The translations under genes and the position numbers were made by a program. Under the pieces are notes generated by a model. That model had not been told where the DNA came from and searched no databases. It worked only from the letters and a program-made list of their open reading frames with translations. Of a DNA stretch of 51,753 nucleotides, positions 30,846-39,408 are shown one piece after another. Origin of the DNA: Nitrosopumilus sp. UBA526 (GTDB taxonomy: Archaea; Thermoproteota; Nitrososphaeria; Nitrososphaerales; Nitrosopumilaceae); assembly GCA_002506665.1 (NCBI GenBank), contig DAXZ01000055.1, forward strand, positions 3,922-55,674, read 5' to 3'. How positions within the stretch are numbered: position 1 is the first letter of the stretch; each line of letters opens with the position of its first letter.

Positions 30846-32111
30846 CTACTTTTCATGTTTTTTATAGTCAAAGAGCTTGCCTGCTAGCTCCACCACATCT
30901 GGCCTGCCCTGTTCTGACGCCTTTCTGATATTGTTCATCGGAGTAGATATGATGCTTTCTACTACAGCTTTGGTCAATTCTTCAATAATCTTGATTGTCT
31001 TCTCGTCTTGTTCTCCGAGCATCTGAAGTGCCTTTTGTAGCTGCTTTTCCCTGAGATCGTCTATGTTTTTGAATACGTCTTTTACAAGCGGTTCTGCATC
31101 TAGTCTTTTCATCGAGGCCTCCAATACAGATACTTCCTCATTGATTATATTCTCAACGGTTTTGACCTTGTTTAGTCGTGCATTAACGTTCTTTTCAACC
31201 ATCTCTGCAATCTGGTCTAGATTCATCAGCTTGACACCCCTGATTGTTGCGACATGCTCATCAACTGTCCTAGGATTTGACAGGTCTAGAATCATCATGC
31301 CTTGACTTTTGTTCTTCATTGCCTCTGTAATTCTCTCGTTTGTGACAAGAAAATAGGGAGCTGTTGTTGCCACAAATATTGCGTCATAGTTGTCAAACCC
31401 ACCAAGAACCTCCTCAAACCTGATTGGACTTCCACCCATTGTTTCACAAAACGTCTCTGATCGTCCTATAGTTCTGCTTGTCACGTCAAATGTATATCTC
31501 CTCCTCTGCAATGATTTGGCAACTAGTGTGGATACCTCTCCGGTTCCAATTAATAATATTTTTTTTGTCTTTAATTCATCAATGTTTTCTTCGGCAAGCT
31601 TGACTGCCATGGAACCCACGGATATTCCTCCCGCACCTATTCCACTAGAGTTTCTGATTCTAGTTCCAATTCTAATTGCCTTATCAAATAGTGTGTTGAG
31701 GTGCCGGCCTGATGCTTTTGCTTCCCTAGCAGAGGTAATAGAGTTTTTTATCTGGCCAAGTATCTGTTCTTCTCCTAATACCATAGAATCTAGTCCTGAG
31801 GTAAGTTTTAACAGATGATAGAGAGCTTCTTGGTTTTCTGCACACACGATATTCTCATCAAATGCCGCCTCTTCAAGTCCTGTGATTTCTGCCCATGTCT
31901 CTTTTATTTTGTCAGTATCGCACGTCTTGGATCTGCCAAAGAGTTCTATTCTGTTACACGTCTGAATGATTACACATTCCTCTAGCTCGGAATTGTTTCT
32001 GAACTGTTCATATGCGTTTTTGATGTCTTTTATTATGAATTGCTCAAGAATATGGATTGGGGAGTTACGAAATGTAACACGTGCGTTGATAATGTTCTGG
32101 TTCATCTCCAA
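30846..32111 (-). CDS. hemA: Glutamyl-tRNA reductase
   Basis: It reduces glutamyl-tRNA to glutamate-1-semialdehyde with NADPH, the first committed tetrapyrrole step. The 421-aa protein has the catalytic cysteine in IIQTCNRIELFG, GLDSMVLGEEQILGQIK, the NADP-binding ILLIGTGEVSTLVAKSL, and the C-terminal dimerisation helix. It overlaps met8 by 10 bp and precedes hemB. The enzyme product is used by HemL, encoded 16 kb away. Confidence 0.95.
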   Translation of the reverse strand: MEMNQNIINARVTFRNSPIHILEQFIIKDIKNAYEQFRNNSELEECVIIQTCNRIELFGRSKTCDTDKIKETWAEITGLEEAAFDENIVCAENQEALYHLLKLTSGLDSMVLGEEQILGQIKNSITSAREAKASGRHLNTLFDKAIRIGTRIRNSSGIGAGGISVGSMAVKLAEENIDELKTKKILLIGTGEVSTLVAKSLQRRRYTFDVTSRTIGRSETFCETMGGSPIRFEEVLGGFDNYDAIFVATTAPYFLVTNERITEAMKNKSQGMMILDLSNPRTVDEHVATIRGVKLMNLDQIAEMVEKNVNARLNKVKTVENIINEEVSVLEASMKRLDAEPLVKDVFKNIDDLREKQLQKALQMLGEQDEKTIKIIEELTKAVVESIISTPMNNIRKASEQGRPDVVELAGKLFDYKKHEK

Positions 32112-32752
32112 TTCCTCGATATTGTACTTGCCCGTTTTTCAGCCTTTTCTATATGACCGTCTCTTATCAACTGAGCTATTTTTGTATCTTGTAGGATACT
32201 ATGCAAGCACTCCTTTCGCCGTCTCTGGGTAGGTACTGTATCTTTTAGTATCTTTCTTGCCATGTCCTGAATCCTAATCTGGGCAATGTCATTTATGGTG
32301 ATCGTCTCTCTAAAGAATTTCTCTGCCTTGTCTTTGATCTTTTTTGCGACTGCCGGACTTTGGCCCCCAGTAAAGATTGCAATCTGTATGTCCTCAAGGT
32401 CAAGTATTGCAGGATTTGCAAAGTCACTGTCTCGAGGATTGCCTGAGCTGTATACCATGATCTTGTTTCTTTTTGCATCATCTATGATATTTTGATTTAA
32501 CTCAGAATCATCTGTTGTTGTAATGATAATATCTGGCTTGTATTTTGAGATAAATTTTGTGTCTGTGATGTCTAGTTTTTCTAGTTTGATTTTTTTGTCC
32601 CTAGCCAGCTTGTTGATTTGTGTGCTTGTCTTCTTGCTGATTACAGTAACATCACAGCCTTGTTCTAGTACAGAGTTGATTCGTTTTTGTGCCTCAGACC
32701 CCCCGCCAATAATGATTATTTTTTTATTCTCAAGATTGAGATTGACTATCAT
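32102..32752 (-). CDS. Precorrin-2 dehydrogenase (Met8/SirC type)
   Basis: It oxidises precorrin-2 to sirohydrochlorin with NAD+, and some members also insert iron. The 216-aa protein has the NAD-binding MIVNLNLENKKIIIIGGG start, IIITTTDDSELNQ, VYSSGNPRDSDFANPA and the FTGGQSPAVAKKIKDK motif. It is the first gene of the met8-hemA-hemB operon, so the organism expresses an early and a late step of the siroheme branch together. Confidence 0.92.
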   Translation of the reverse strand: MIVNLNLENKKIIIIGGGSEAQKRINSVLEQGCDVTVISKKTSTQINKLARDKKIKLEKLDITDTKFISKYKPDIIITTTDDSELNQNIIDDAKRNKIMVYSSGNPRDSDFANPAILDLEDIQIAIFTGGQSPAVAKKIKDKAEKFFRETITINDIAQIRIQDMARKILKDTVPTQRRRKECLHSILQDTKIAQLIRDGHIEKAEKRASTISRNWR

Positions 32753-32913
32753 CGATCAAAGAAATTCCAGTTTCTATTTATGTATTAGAGATAAAGGCAT
32801 ATCTTTTAGTTTTATACATAGTCAAAGTAAAGATATTAACACCGGAAATAGGTTACATGTGCCCATACATTACAGGATACATTTTTAATTGAATGTACAG
32901 GGTATGGATTTTG

Positions 32914-33930
32914 ATGGATGACTCGGACAAAGAACTCTTAAATGAAATCCAATGGACCTTTCCGCTTGTAAGCAGACCTTTTGATGCCATTGCCAAAAAA
33001 TTTGATACCACCCCAGAGGACGTCAAGGAGCGTCTGAATCAGTTAAAGAAGATTGGGGTTCTAAGGCAGCTTAGTGCAATCTTTGATACAAGAAAACTAG
33101 GTTATACCAGCTCTCTTGTTGCCATGGAGATTGAACCTGACAGATTAGAGTATATTGCAAGCCAGATTAACCGCCATCCGGGTGTTAGTCACAATTATGA
33201 ACGTGCCCATCAGTTCAATCTTTGGTTTACTCTAGCTGTTCCTCCGGGGGCTGACTTGGAAGAGGAACTTGAAAAGTTCAATATTCTAAAGGGAATCAGA
33301 AAGGTACGAATGCTTCCGACCTTGCAGTTATTTAAGATCGGCGTCAAACTAGACATGCTAGATGACAAGAAGCATGATGTTGCACCAACTGAGAGTAAAA
33401 AAGAGATCAACGATACAGAGTTTGTTCCGACAAACAAAGACAAGGACTTTGTCAGAGAGTTGCAAAAAGACATGGATATAATCGATGAGCCGTTTGTAAA
33501 GGTAGCAGAGAATCTTAAGATCACCGAGAGCGAGTTGTTTGATAAGATGAGACATTATGAAGAGATTGGTGTTATGCGAAGGTTTGCAGCAATCCTAAGA
33601 CACAGACAGGTGGGATTTACGGCAAACGGCATGATAGTGTGGAAGGTGCCCGAAGATAGAATCACAGAGGTAGGAGAGACGTTGGGCTCGTTCCCACAGG
33701 TAAGTCATTGTTATCAGAGACCCACATATGATGACTGGCCTTACAATGTATTTTCAATGATTCACTGCAAAACCCAAGATGAGGCAAACGAGATGGCAAG
33801 AACAATTCAGAGTCAGATACATGTAGACGAATACAAAATTCTCTTTAGCTCTCGAGAGTTCAAAAAGACACGCGTAGAATATTTTGTAGAGAATTCCTTT
33901 AGCCTAGAAGAGTCGGTTCCTGCACCCTAG
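32914..33930 (+). CDS. Fused siroheme decarboxylase AhbA-AhbB (Lrp/AsnC fold)
   Basis: The protein consists of two Lrp/AsnC-like halves. The first (about 1-150) begins DSDKELLNEIQWTFPLV with GVSHNYERAHQFNLWFTL. The second (about 170-335) has DKDFVRELQKDMDIIDEPF with QVSHCYQRPTYDDWPYNVFSMIH. These are the AhbA and AhbB sequence signatures, here in a single chain as in NirDL-type fusions. The enzyme decarboxylates siroheme to didecarboxysiroheme on the alternative haem route. ATG 32914 fits the TTTTTAAT box at about 32885; ATG 32893 would add seven residues. It diverges from the met8-hemA-hemB operon. Confidence 0.88.
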   Translation: MDDSDKELLNEIQWTFPLVSRPFDAIAKKFDTTPEDVKERLNQLKKIGVLRQLSAIFDTRKLGYTSSLVAMEIEPDRLEYIASQINRHPGVSHNYERAHQFNLWFTLAVPPGADLEEELEKFNILKGIRKVRMLPTLQLFKIGVKLDMLDDKKHDVAPTESKKEINDTEFVPTNKDKDFVRELQKDMDIIDEPFVKVAENLKITESELFDKMRHYEEIGVMRRFAAILRHRQVGFTANGMIVWKVPEDRITEVGETLGSFPQVSHCYQRPTYDDWPYNVFSMIHCKTQDEANEMARTIQSQIHVDEYKILFSSREFKKTRVEYFVENSFSLEESVPAP

Positions 33931-34253
33931 AACTCGTTTTTGTCGTGCCCTACGACATGTATTGTACAAAAGTACTGGTCATTAATGTTGCAGTGATACG
34001 CAGAGTTTTTTCCGCATTCCTTACAGGGTGGTTTCTCATCTAGTTCTGATAGTTTTGTATGGTATAGTTTGCTTCTTGCTGTAATGTCAGAGTTTTTGTA
34101 TATTCTAGTCAGACTTGAATAGTATTTGAGATCCTCAGAACTTAGTGGCCGGTCATCTCTGATCTTTTTAATGATTGATTCCCACTTCTTGTATTTGCCA
34201 ATCTTGGCAAGCTTCATTCTTTCAATGACCTCCAAGGTTTTCTTAGAATCCAT
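33927..34253 (-). CDS. Hypothetical zinc-binding protein, 108 aa
   Basis: No family is recognised. The first 70 residues are helical and charged. The end carries a likely zinc site, PPCKECGKNSAYHC followed by YFCTIHVVGHD, recalling HIT/MYND-like or B-box treble-clef knuckles. It converges on ahbAB with a 4-bp overlap and lies 19 bp downstream of the aldo/keto reductase, so the two minus-strand genes may be co-transcribed. Confidence 0.75.
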   Translation of the reverse strand: MDSKKTLEVIERMKLAKIGKYKKWESIIKKIRDDRPLSSEDLKYYSSLTRIYKNSDITARSKLYHTKLSELDEKPPCKECGKNSAYHCNINDQYFCTIHVVGHDKNEF

Positions 34254-34272
34254 CTAGACGCACATCTGCAGA

Positions 34273-35271
34273 TTAGTTTGCCTGAGGCGTTGCTTTTAAT
34301 TCATAAGACGGCCATGTATTGTACAGGTTTTCAATCTCCGTCATGTCTGATGCAGATACATAGCCTCCCTTTGTCATCTCTACATAGTTTACAATTTCTT
34401 CCTGGCTTACCACTGTTGGAAATACTGACGTAAATCCCTTCTTTGACATTATGAATTTCATAGCTAGTTCTGTAATTGTCAATCCGTTTCTCTCCGCAAT
34501 GGGCCGTAACAGTTCCACCTTTTCTAATGATGCCTTTATCCATTCACCTTTTCTTACTGACCTGTGATCATTTTGATCAATCTTGGTCTTGGCATTTACC
34601 TTGCCAGTTAATATTCCAGATGCTTCTGGCACCCGAACCAAAATTCCCACATCCGTCTTGTCTGCTTTGTTCATCAGTTCATTTCCAGGGGTCTGTTCCA
34701 AGATATTATACACGGTCTGAACGGCACTAACGTTTGGCCTGTCCATTGCCTCAATACCTTCTTGTAACCATCCTATTGCAGGACCCAATGCAACCTGATA
34801 TGCCCTGATAGATTCATCTGCAACAAAGCTGTCCAGTACATCAAAGATTGAATCGTCTCTGATGTGTTGTAGTTTTGGGTTGTGCAACCCGTACATGTCT
34901 AGATGGTCTGTCTGTAACCTCTCCAAGCTGGCCCTTAGAGCTCTTTTGGTAAAATCCTCATCAAATCTCTGTGGGAGTTCGCTGTGTCCTATCTGTTCTA
35001 CGTTTGCAAAATCATAGCCGTATTTTGTAGATATTACAACCTCGTCTCGCATGTCCCCAAAGACTTGGCCTATGAGTCTCTCGCTCTTTCCTTTTCCATA
35101 CATGTCTCCTGTCTCAAAGAAGTTGATTCCTAGATCATGTGCTTTTTTGAGCATTCTTTTGGCCTCGTCCTCTTCAATTTTTTTGCCCCACCAATCAAGG
35201 GCAATAGACCATGCACCAAATCCCAGTTCAGATACCCGGATGTCAGTCTTGCCTAGCTTGTTATAGTTCAA
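34273..35271 (-). CDS. Aldo/keto reductase
   Basis: A 332-aa NAD(P)H-dependent TIM-barrel oxidoreductase. The opening MNYNKLGKTDIRVSELGFGAW is characteristic. GINFFETGDMYGKGKSE supplies the catalytic Asp and Tyr, VVISTKYGY the Lys, and LDMYGLHNP the His. The cofactor end TVVSQEEIVNYVE is present. The substrate is not predictable. The promoter region 35272-35402 is shared with a divergent small gene. Confidence 0.9.
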   Translation of the reverse strand: MNYNKLGKTDIRVSELGFGAWSIALDWWGKKIEEDEAKRMLKKAHDLGINFFETGDMYGKGKSERLIGQVFGDMRDEVVISTKYGYDFANVEQIGHSELPQRFDEDFTKRALRASLERLQTDHLDMYGLHNPKLQHIRDDSIFDVLDSFVADESIRAYQVALGPAIGWLQEGIEAMDRPNVSAVQTVYNILEQTPGNELMNKADKTDVGILVRVPEASGILTGKVNAKTKIDQNDHRSVRKGEWIKASLEKVELLRPIAERNGLTITELAMKFIMSKKGFTSVFPTVVSQEEIVNYVEMTKGGYVSASDMTEIENLYNTWPSYELKATPQAN

Positions 35272-35402
35272 TTTATGATAACCTCAGTCCTTTGATTAAA
35301 AAATGTCATCATTTATGTTTATCCGAGATTGCCAAGTGATGCAAAAAGTAATTTATACATCTATATTTGCAGATAGTCCGTGAGTAAATCAGGAGGAGTT
35401 GT

Positions 35403-35690
35403 ATGTTGAATTCTAATGAGCTAAAAAAGGTCTATGTTATGCTTAGATGCACAAAGGGCAAGCATCCAAATTGTATCCCTGTGCGTAATGCAGCAATGAA
35501 GTCATCAAAAAGAATTTTGCAAGCACATACTACCAATATGAAATTTGAAGGAACTGAATATTGTGTGACTGCAAAAGCACTAGTACCAAAAAAGGAGCTA
35601 AAAGACTTTGTTGCTGGTTTGCGGAAGATTAAAACTGCATCTAGATATCCTACCACGATAGCAAAGGTAGATGTTCTAATTGGTGAATAA
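35403..35690 (+). CDS. Hypothetical protein, 95 aa
   Basis: A small basic protein with two cysteines near the N-terminus (LRCTKGKHPNC), an alpha/beta pattern and the end TTIAKVDVLIGE. No family is recognised. A strong Shine-Dalgarno AGGAGGAG lies 5 bp before the ATG, unusual among the mostly leaderless single genes here, so translation is probably efficient. Confidence 0.75.
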   Translation: MLNSNELKKVYVMLRCTKGKHPNCIPVRNAAMKSSKRILQAHTTNMKFEGTEYCVTAKALVPKKELKDFVAGLRKIKTASRYPTTIAKVDVLIGE

Positions 35691-36002
35691 TAACTTTCAT
35701 AAATAGACATGTTGGACAATCATTAATCTTGAAAGTCATACTTTAGGTAAAATACAATAAGGAAAATGCAGTCATCAGAGAAATTAGTAAGCACAGAAAA
35801 AAATTTGGGAAAATCCAAGAACTTGAAAAATAGTAGATCTTCAAACTATGTTCTTGTAACTTGGGATATTAAACAAATTTTAGGGGATAGCAGGATAAAA
35901 CAATAAAAGAAAAATATACAAAATGTGATAGAAGAGATGTATACGAAATGGTTTAAAGATACTCCAAATAAACCCAAAACATAATCAGCATAACACTAGA
36001 TA
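35691..36002. other. AT-rich intergenic stretch, possible 38-aa frame
   Basis: This 312-bp gap is very A-rich. The only candidate is a 38-codon plus-strand frame at 35766-35882 (begins MQSSEKLVSTEK), with asparagine- and lysine-rich composition that matches random AT-rich DNA. I would not call it a gene. No repeats or RNA genes were seen. Confidence 0.3.
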
Positions 36003-36674
36003 CTAGCCTAGACTAGAAATCATTGGAATCAGATCTTTTTTAACACATACTATCATTGGAACGTCATTTTTTACATATGATGATACACTAGTTTCTCTTA
36101 GTTCCATGATAAGGTCTTGAAAGTCTCTAATCTCATCTACCTCAAAGGCCAACATAAAGTCCTCATCATGTATTCCAAAGGAGTATGTCGTGTTGAGAAT
36201 TATCTGCGGGTATTTTTGACTTGTCTTTATGTGCTCATCCATTATCTCCTGTCGTCTCTCTTTTGGCAAGAGATACCACTCCCTTGTCTTTGTAAAAGGA
36301 TATACTATGACATGTTTTTTTGGATTATTCCCCGTAACAAAGCCATGTGGTTTTTGTTCCTGCACGTATATAGATGGCCTCGTACATGACAGATAGGTTC
36401 TTGATGGAATAATGTATTTTCCAAATACAGTCTTGTAGATTTTTTCAATCACAGTTTGAATTTCTTCAACTGTTTTTGCTACAAACCATAACAGAAAATC
36501 AGCGTCGTCTCGTAGTCCTAGATTTGAGTATGATCTAAACATGATTCCCGAATTATTAATTACGTTCTCAACTTCTTTTGCAGATTCCTCTTTTGCAAGG
36601 TCTGCCATCCATCTCCATTTTGGATCCACCTTGAAGAATGAGAAATTAAAATAGTACTGAGTGTCTTCAGACAT
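36003..36674 (-). CDS. Chlorite dismutase / HemQ-family haem protein
   Basis: A 223-aa protein of the Cld/coproheme decarboxylase superfamily, with two ferredoxin-like halves. The C-terminal half is clearest: VIVYPFTKTREWYLLPKERRQEIMDEH, then ILNTTYSFGIHDEDFMLAFEVDE and IMELRETSVSSYV. HemQ members decarboxylate coproheme, while other archaeal members are uncharacterised. In an organism with an Ahb-type route a canonical HemQ would be redundant, so a detoxifying or haem-handling role is possible. A TTTAAATAG box about 26 bp upstream of 36674 makes it leaderless. Confidence 0.85.
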   Translation of the reverse strand: MSEDTQYYFNFSFFKVDPKWRWMADLAKEESAKEVENVINNSGIMFRSYSNLGLRDDADFLLWFVAKTVEEIQTVIEKIYKTVFGKYIIPSRTYLSCTRPSIYVQEQKPHGFVTGNNPKKHVIVYPFTKTREWYLLPKERRQEIMDEHIKTSQKYPQIILNTTYSFGIHDEDFMLAFEVDEIRDFQDLIMELRETSVSSYVKNDVPMIVCVKKDLIPMISSLG

Positions 36675-36805
36675 GCTATTTCTGATTTTAAAACCCTATT
36701 TAAAGCGAAAACCGATCTGCTCATCACAGATTAGTTGTGTTCGGACTAGATTGTAAAGAGTTGTGGTTTCCTCCATCGCGGTGAGAATACACGTATGAAT
36801 GCAGA

Positions 36806-37042
36806 TTATCTATATCTCTCTGGTTCTTGATATTCACTATCATCACATTCTTCTAGTTCTATAAAATCTTCTAGTTCTATAAAATCTTCATCTTCTTTGG
36901 ACTCTGATGCATTTTTGGCCTCTAGCTCCTTTCCCTTGTACCAAAGGAAGATGGATATGAAGAATATAATTCCTGCCGGGAATGACAAGAGCATTACTAG
37001 CAATCCAACTGCACCTAGCACGATCTGTGTGAATGTGAACAT
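36806..37042 (-). CDS. Small membrane protein with acidic repeat tail, 78 aa
   Basis: Two closely spaced hydrophobic helices (IVLGAVGLLVMLLSF and IIFFISIFLWY) are followed by a cytosolic tail of mostly Asp and Glu. The tail contains a tandem duplication, EDFIELEDFIELEE, from an 18-bp direct repeat in the DNA (about 36850-36890). No family is recognised. ATG 37042 is preferred to GTG 37051. It sits 1 bp after the stop of a 20-codon frame (37044-37106), suggesting coupling. Confidence 0.7.
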   Translation of the reverse strand: MFTFTQIVLGAVGLLVMLLSFPAGIIFFISIFLWYKGKELEAKNASESKEDEDFIELEDFIELEECDDSEYQEPERYR

Positions 37043-37043
37043 T

Positions 37044-37106
37044 TTAAACACACCATTCCTCTAGATCCCAGATCCTTTTGTTACCTGTATCTCCAAAGTT
37101 CGACAT
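37044..37106 (-). CDS. Possible 20-aa leader peptide/uORF
   Basis: A 20-codon frame (MSNFGDTGNKRIWDLEEWCV) ends with TAA one base before the ATG of the acidic-tail membrane protein. Its composition is not typical of random sequence (two Trp and no runs), but it is too short to prove. It may be a leader for translational coupling or a microprotein. The rest of 37107-37261 holds nothing recognisable. Confidence 0.3.
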   Translation of the reverse strand: MSNFGDTGNKRIWDLEEWCV

Positions 37107-37261
37107 AGCTGGTCTTTGATGTAGTTTTGTTGGTACGCAATATATTGCAAGCATCATGTATACTAGTTAGAACCATACAAATAAGTGCAACGATCTATTG
37201 ATACATCCCAGGGCGATATAATCAGTATAAAATGTAGATATTTCCTTTTGGTCAAAACCAG

Positions 37262-38032
37262 TTAGGCTGATTGTTCCAAGGCCCATTCATAGCCTTGCGC
37301 CTCAAGTTTGTCTGCAAGTGATGCGTCCCCGGTCTTTAGTACCTTGCCCTGTGCAAACACATGTACAAAGTCTAGCCTGTCTAAGAATTTTAGTATTCTT
37401 GCATAGTGAGTGATGATTATTACCGTAGCGTCTTTTCCTGAAACCTTGCTGATTGCCTGAGCTACTGACTGGACTGCATCAATATCTAGACCCGAGTCAG
37501 GTTCATCAAGAATTGAGATCTTTGGTTTCAAGACGGCCATCTGTAACACCTCGGCACGTTTCTTCTCTCCTCCAGAAAATCCTTCATTGAGATATCGTGA
37601 CAAGAACTCTTCTCGTAGTCCGACTTTTTCTAGATTCTCCTTTAGATATTTTTGAAACTCCCTTACTGTGATGAATACCTCTCTGTCATCTCCCTCAAGT
37701 GCCTTGCTTAGAGAGTTGTATGCTGTCCTCAAAAAGTGAGAGAACCCAACGCCGGAGACCTCTGTAGGATATTGAAACCCTAGAAACAGTCCTCTCTTTG
37801 CCCGTTTGTCTGCAGTTAAACCAAGGATGCTTTTGCCGTCTAGCAAAATATCCCCCTTTGTGACTTCGTATCTTGGATGCGCAAGCAAGGTATACGCTAG
37901 GGTACTCTTTCCAGAACCGTTTGGCCCCATGATGGCATGTACCTCTCCGGGACCGGTCTTTAGATTGACGCCTTTGAGAATCTCCTTGCCATCCCTTGAT
38001 ACGTGAAGATCCTTGATTTCCAAGACTGGCAT
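37262..38032 (-). CDS. sufC: Fe-S assembly ATPase SufC
   Basis: This is the ABC-type ATPase of the SufBCD scaffold. The 256-aa protein has Walker A GPNGSGKST, the Q-loop FLGFQYPTEVSGV, signature LNEGFSGGEKKRAEVLQM, Walker B ISILDEPDSGLDID and switch His IITHYARIL, all in SufC-specific form. It lies 14 kb from sufBDSU, alone on the minus strand. Its promoter has a TATATATAAT box 25 bp upstream and a TTTAGCTAAT element beyond it that also precedes sufB. Confidence 0.96.
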   Translation of the reverse strand: MPVLEIKDLHVSRDGKEILKGVNLKTGPGEVHAIMGPNGSGKSTLAYTLLAHPRYEVTKGDILLDGKSILGLTADKRAKRGLFLGFQYPTEVSGVGFSHFLRTAYNSLSKALEGDDREVFITVREFQKYLKENLEKVGLREEFLSRYLNEGFSGGEKKRAEVLQMAVLKPKISILDEPDSGLDIDAVQSVAQAISKVSGKDATVIIITHYARILKFLDRLDFVHVFAQGKVLKTGDASLADKLEAQGYEWALEQSA

Positions 38033-38050
38033 GCCACAACTTGGCTTAAT

Positions 38051-38062
38051 TCTATATATAAT
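38051..38062 (-). promoter_or_regulatory. TATA box of sufC
   Basis: The minus strand reads ATTATATATAGA, centred 25 bp before the sufC ATG at 38032, so the transcript is probably leaderless. Confidence 0.55.
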
Positions 38063-38072
38063 ACCGACGAAA

Positions 38073-38082
38073 TTTAGCTAAT
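38073..38082. promoter_or_regulatory. suf operator candidate upstream of sufC
   Basis: TTTAGCTAAT matches nine of ten positions of the palindrome TTTAGCTAAA found before sufB (17812-17821). It lies about 20 bp upstream of the sufC TATA box centre, where an archaeal activator or repressor could act. Confidence 0.5.
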
Positions 38083-38114
38083 CCTAATCAATAAAAAAAG
38101 AATAGAGTGGAATA

Positions 38115-39068
38115 TTAGTTGGCCAGAGATGGTCTCAGGGTAATTTGGAGTTTGTAGCAGGTCAGAATATCTTTACATCTGTTTCTGATAGTGACTTCGG
38201 TGACGCCTGCAATGCTTGAGACGTCTCGTTGCAGAACATTCTGTCCTAGTAGCATAGATGCCACATACAGATATGCTGCAGCAATGCCGTTTGGAGCCTT
38301 ACCATCGGCTATGCTACTATCCTTGGTCTTTTCTGCAATCTCCAAGGCTAGTCTCTCAACTCTTACCTCAGTCTGAGTCATGTTTGCTATCTTTGAGATG
38401 TACTTGTCCATGGTTACGACTGGGGCATGTAGGTGTCCCATCTCCATTACCATGGTTCTATAGTATCTAGCTGCAAGTTTCGTTTTTGATTTAACGTCTT
38501 TTGCCAGACAGATTCCTCGGCAGATCTCCTCTAGTGATCGTACTACGTCACATTGTTTGCATGCCATGTAAATTGTAGCAGCCGTAATGCTTGCCACTGA
38601 TTTTCCCTTTACATCAACATGTTCGTCCAAGTTTCTGTATATCATAGAGGCAGTCTCCAACACGTTTCTTGAGAGGCCAAGACTGTCGCATGTTGCGCCC
38701 ATCTTTGTTAGGACGTTTGCGAGTCTTCTCTCTCTTGGTGAGGAAACACGTACTCTCTGCTGCCACTTTCTGAGATTGTGCATCTGATTTGCGACATCGT
38801 GGTTGATTGTTTTTCCACTAAAGTCTTTTGCACTAATAGAGATCTCAGTAGTTATCCCCAAGTCATGTTGGGAATATGTTGTCTGTCCTGTAGCTCTTGC
38901 AAGCCTCATCTTGTCCTCATAGTTTGAGCTTGTTGTTTCTGGACCAAAATCTGCAATCTGATCATCGACTACAACGCCGCAACCAGAACAGATTATCTCG
39001 CCATTCTGCATGTCGTCTATAAGCATAGACTTACATTCAGGACAGTTTTGTTTTTCTAGTATGTTCAT
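38115..39068 (-). CDS. tfb: Transcription initiation factor B (TFB)
   Basis: The archaeal TFIIB homologue that bridges TBP-bound promoter DNA and RNA polymerase. The 317-aa protein has the N-terminal zinc ribbon CPECKSMLIDDMQNGEIICSGCG-type (C-x2-C ... C-x2-C), a B-reader linker, and two cyclin repeats (for example VKGKSVASITAATIYMACKQ and SIADGKAPNGIAAAYLYVAS) with the HTH VSSIAGVTEVTIRNRCKDI. It overlaps gar1 by 4 bp and is probably co-transcribed with it. Confidence 0.95.
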   Translation of the reverse strand: MNILEKQNCPECKSMLIDDMQNGEIICSGCGVVVDDQIADFGPETTSSNYEDKMRLARATGQTTYSQHDLGITTEISISAKDFSGKTINHDVANQMHNLRKWQQRVRVSSPRERRLANVLTKMGATCDSLGLSRNVLETASMIYRNLDEHVDVKGKSVASITAATIYMACKQCDVVRSLEEICRGICLAKDVKSKTKLAARYYRTMVMEMGHLHAPVVTMDKYISKIANMTQTEVRVERLALEIAEKTKDSSIADGKAPNGIAAAYLYVASMLLGQNVLQRDVSSIAGVTEVTIRNRCKDILTCYKLQITLRPSLAN

Positions 39069-39334
39069 TGATTTCTTCTCCTAGGTTTTTTTGGTCTGTT
39101 AGCAGAAGGCTCTTGAGATAAGAAAACGTTTTTGCCTATGTATTTTTTGATGTTGTTTGTCAAAGGCGTAGCTGATGCATACGGTCTACTTACCGGACCT
39201 ATCAGTTCGTTTACTTTTGCAACTCTAGTTCCCTTTTCGTCACAGAGTATCTGTCCTTCAGCTAGTTCTGTAGATAGCTGAATGATTACCCTGCCACTAC
39301 CGGCTAGGTGCATTATTTCGCCTACCTCCTGCAA
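39065..39334 (-). CDS. H/ACA RNP protein Gar1
   Basis: An 89-aa beta-barrel protein of the Gar1 family: VGEIMHLAGSGRVIIQL, ILCDEKGTRVAKVNELIGPVSRPYASA, and a basic tail (RPKKPRRRNQ). Gar1 binds Cbf5 and promotes release of RNA after guide-directed pseudouridylation. The Gar1-TFB pair with a 4-bp overlap is a gene order I recall from other archaea. Confidence 0.85.
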   Translation of the reverse strand: MQEVGEIMHLAGSGRVIIQLSTELAEGQILCDEKGTRVAKVNELIGPVSRPYASATPLTNNIKKYIGKNVFLSQEPSANRPKKPRRRNQ

Positions 39335-39408
39335 TTATAGATACAAATAATCATATTATTTTCATATACTTCTATCAACTTTATTTTATCTAAGAGCTAG
39401 AATTTATC

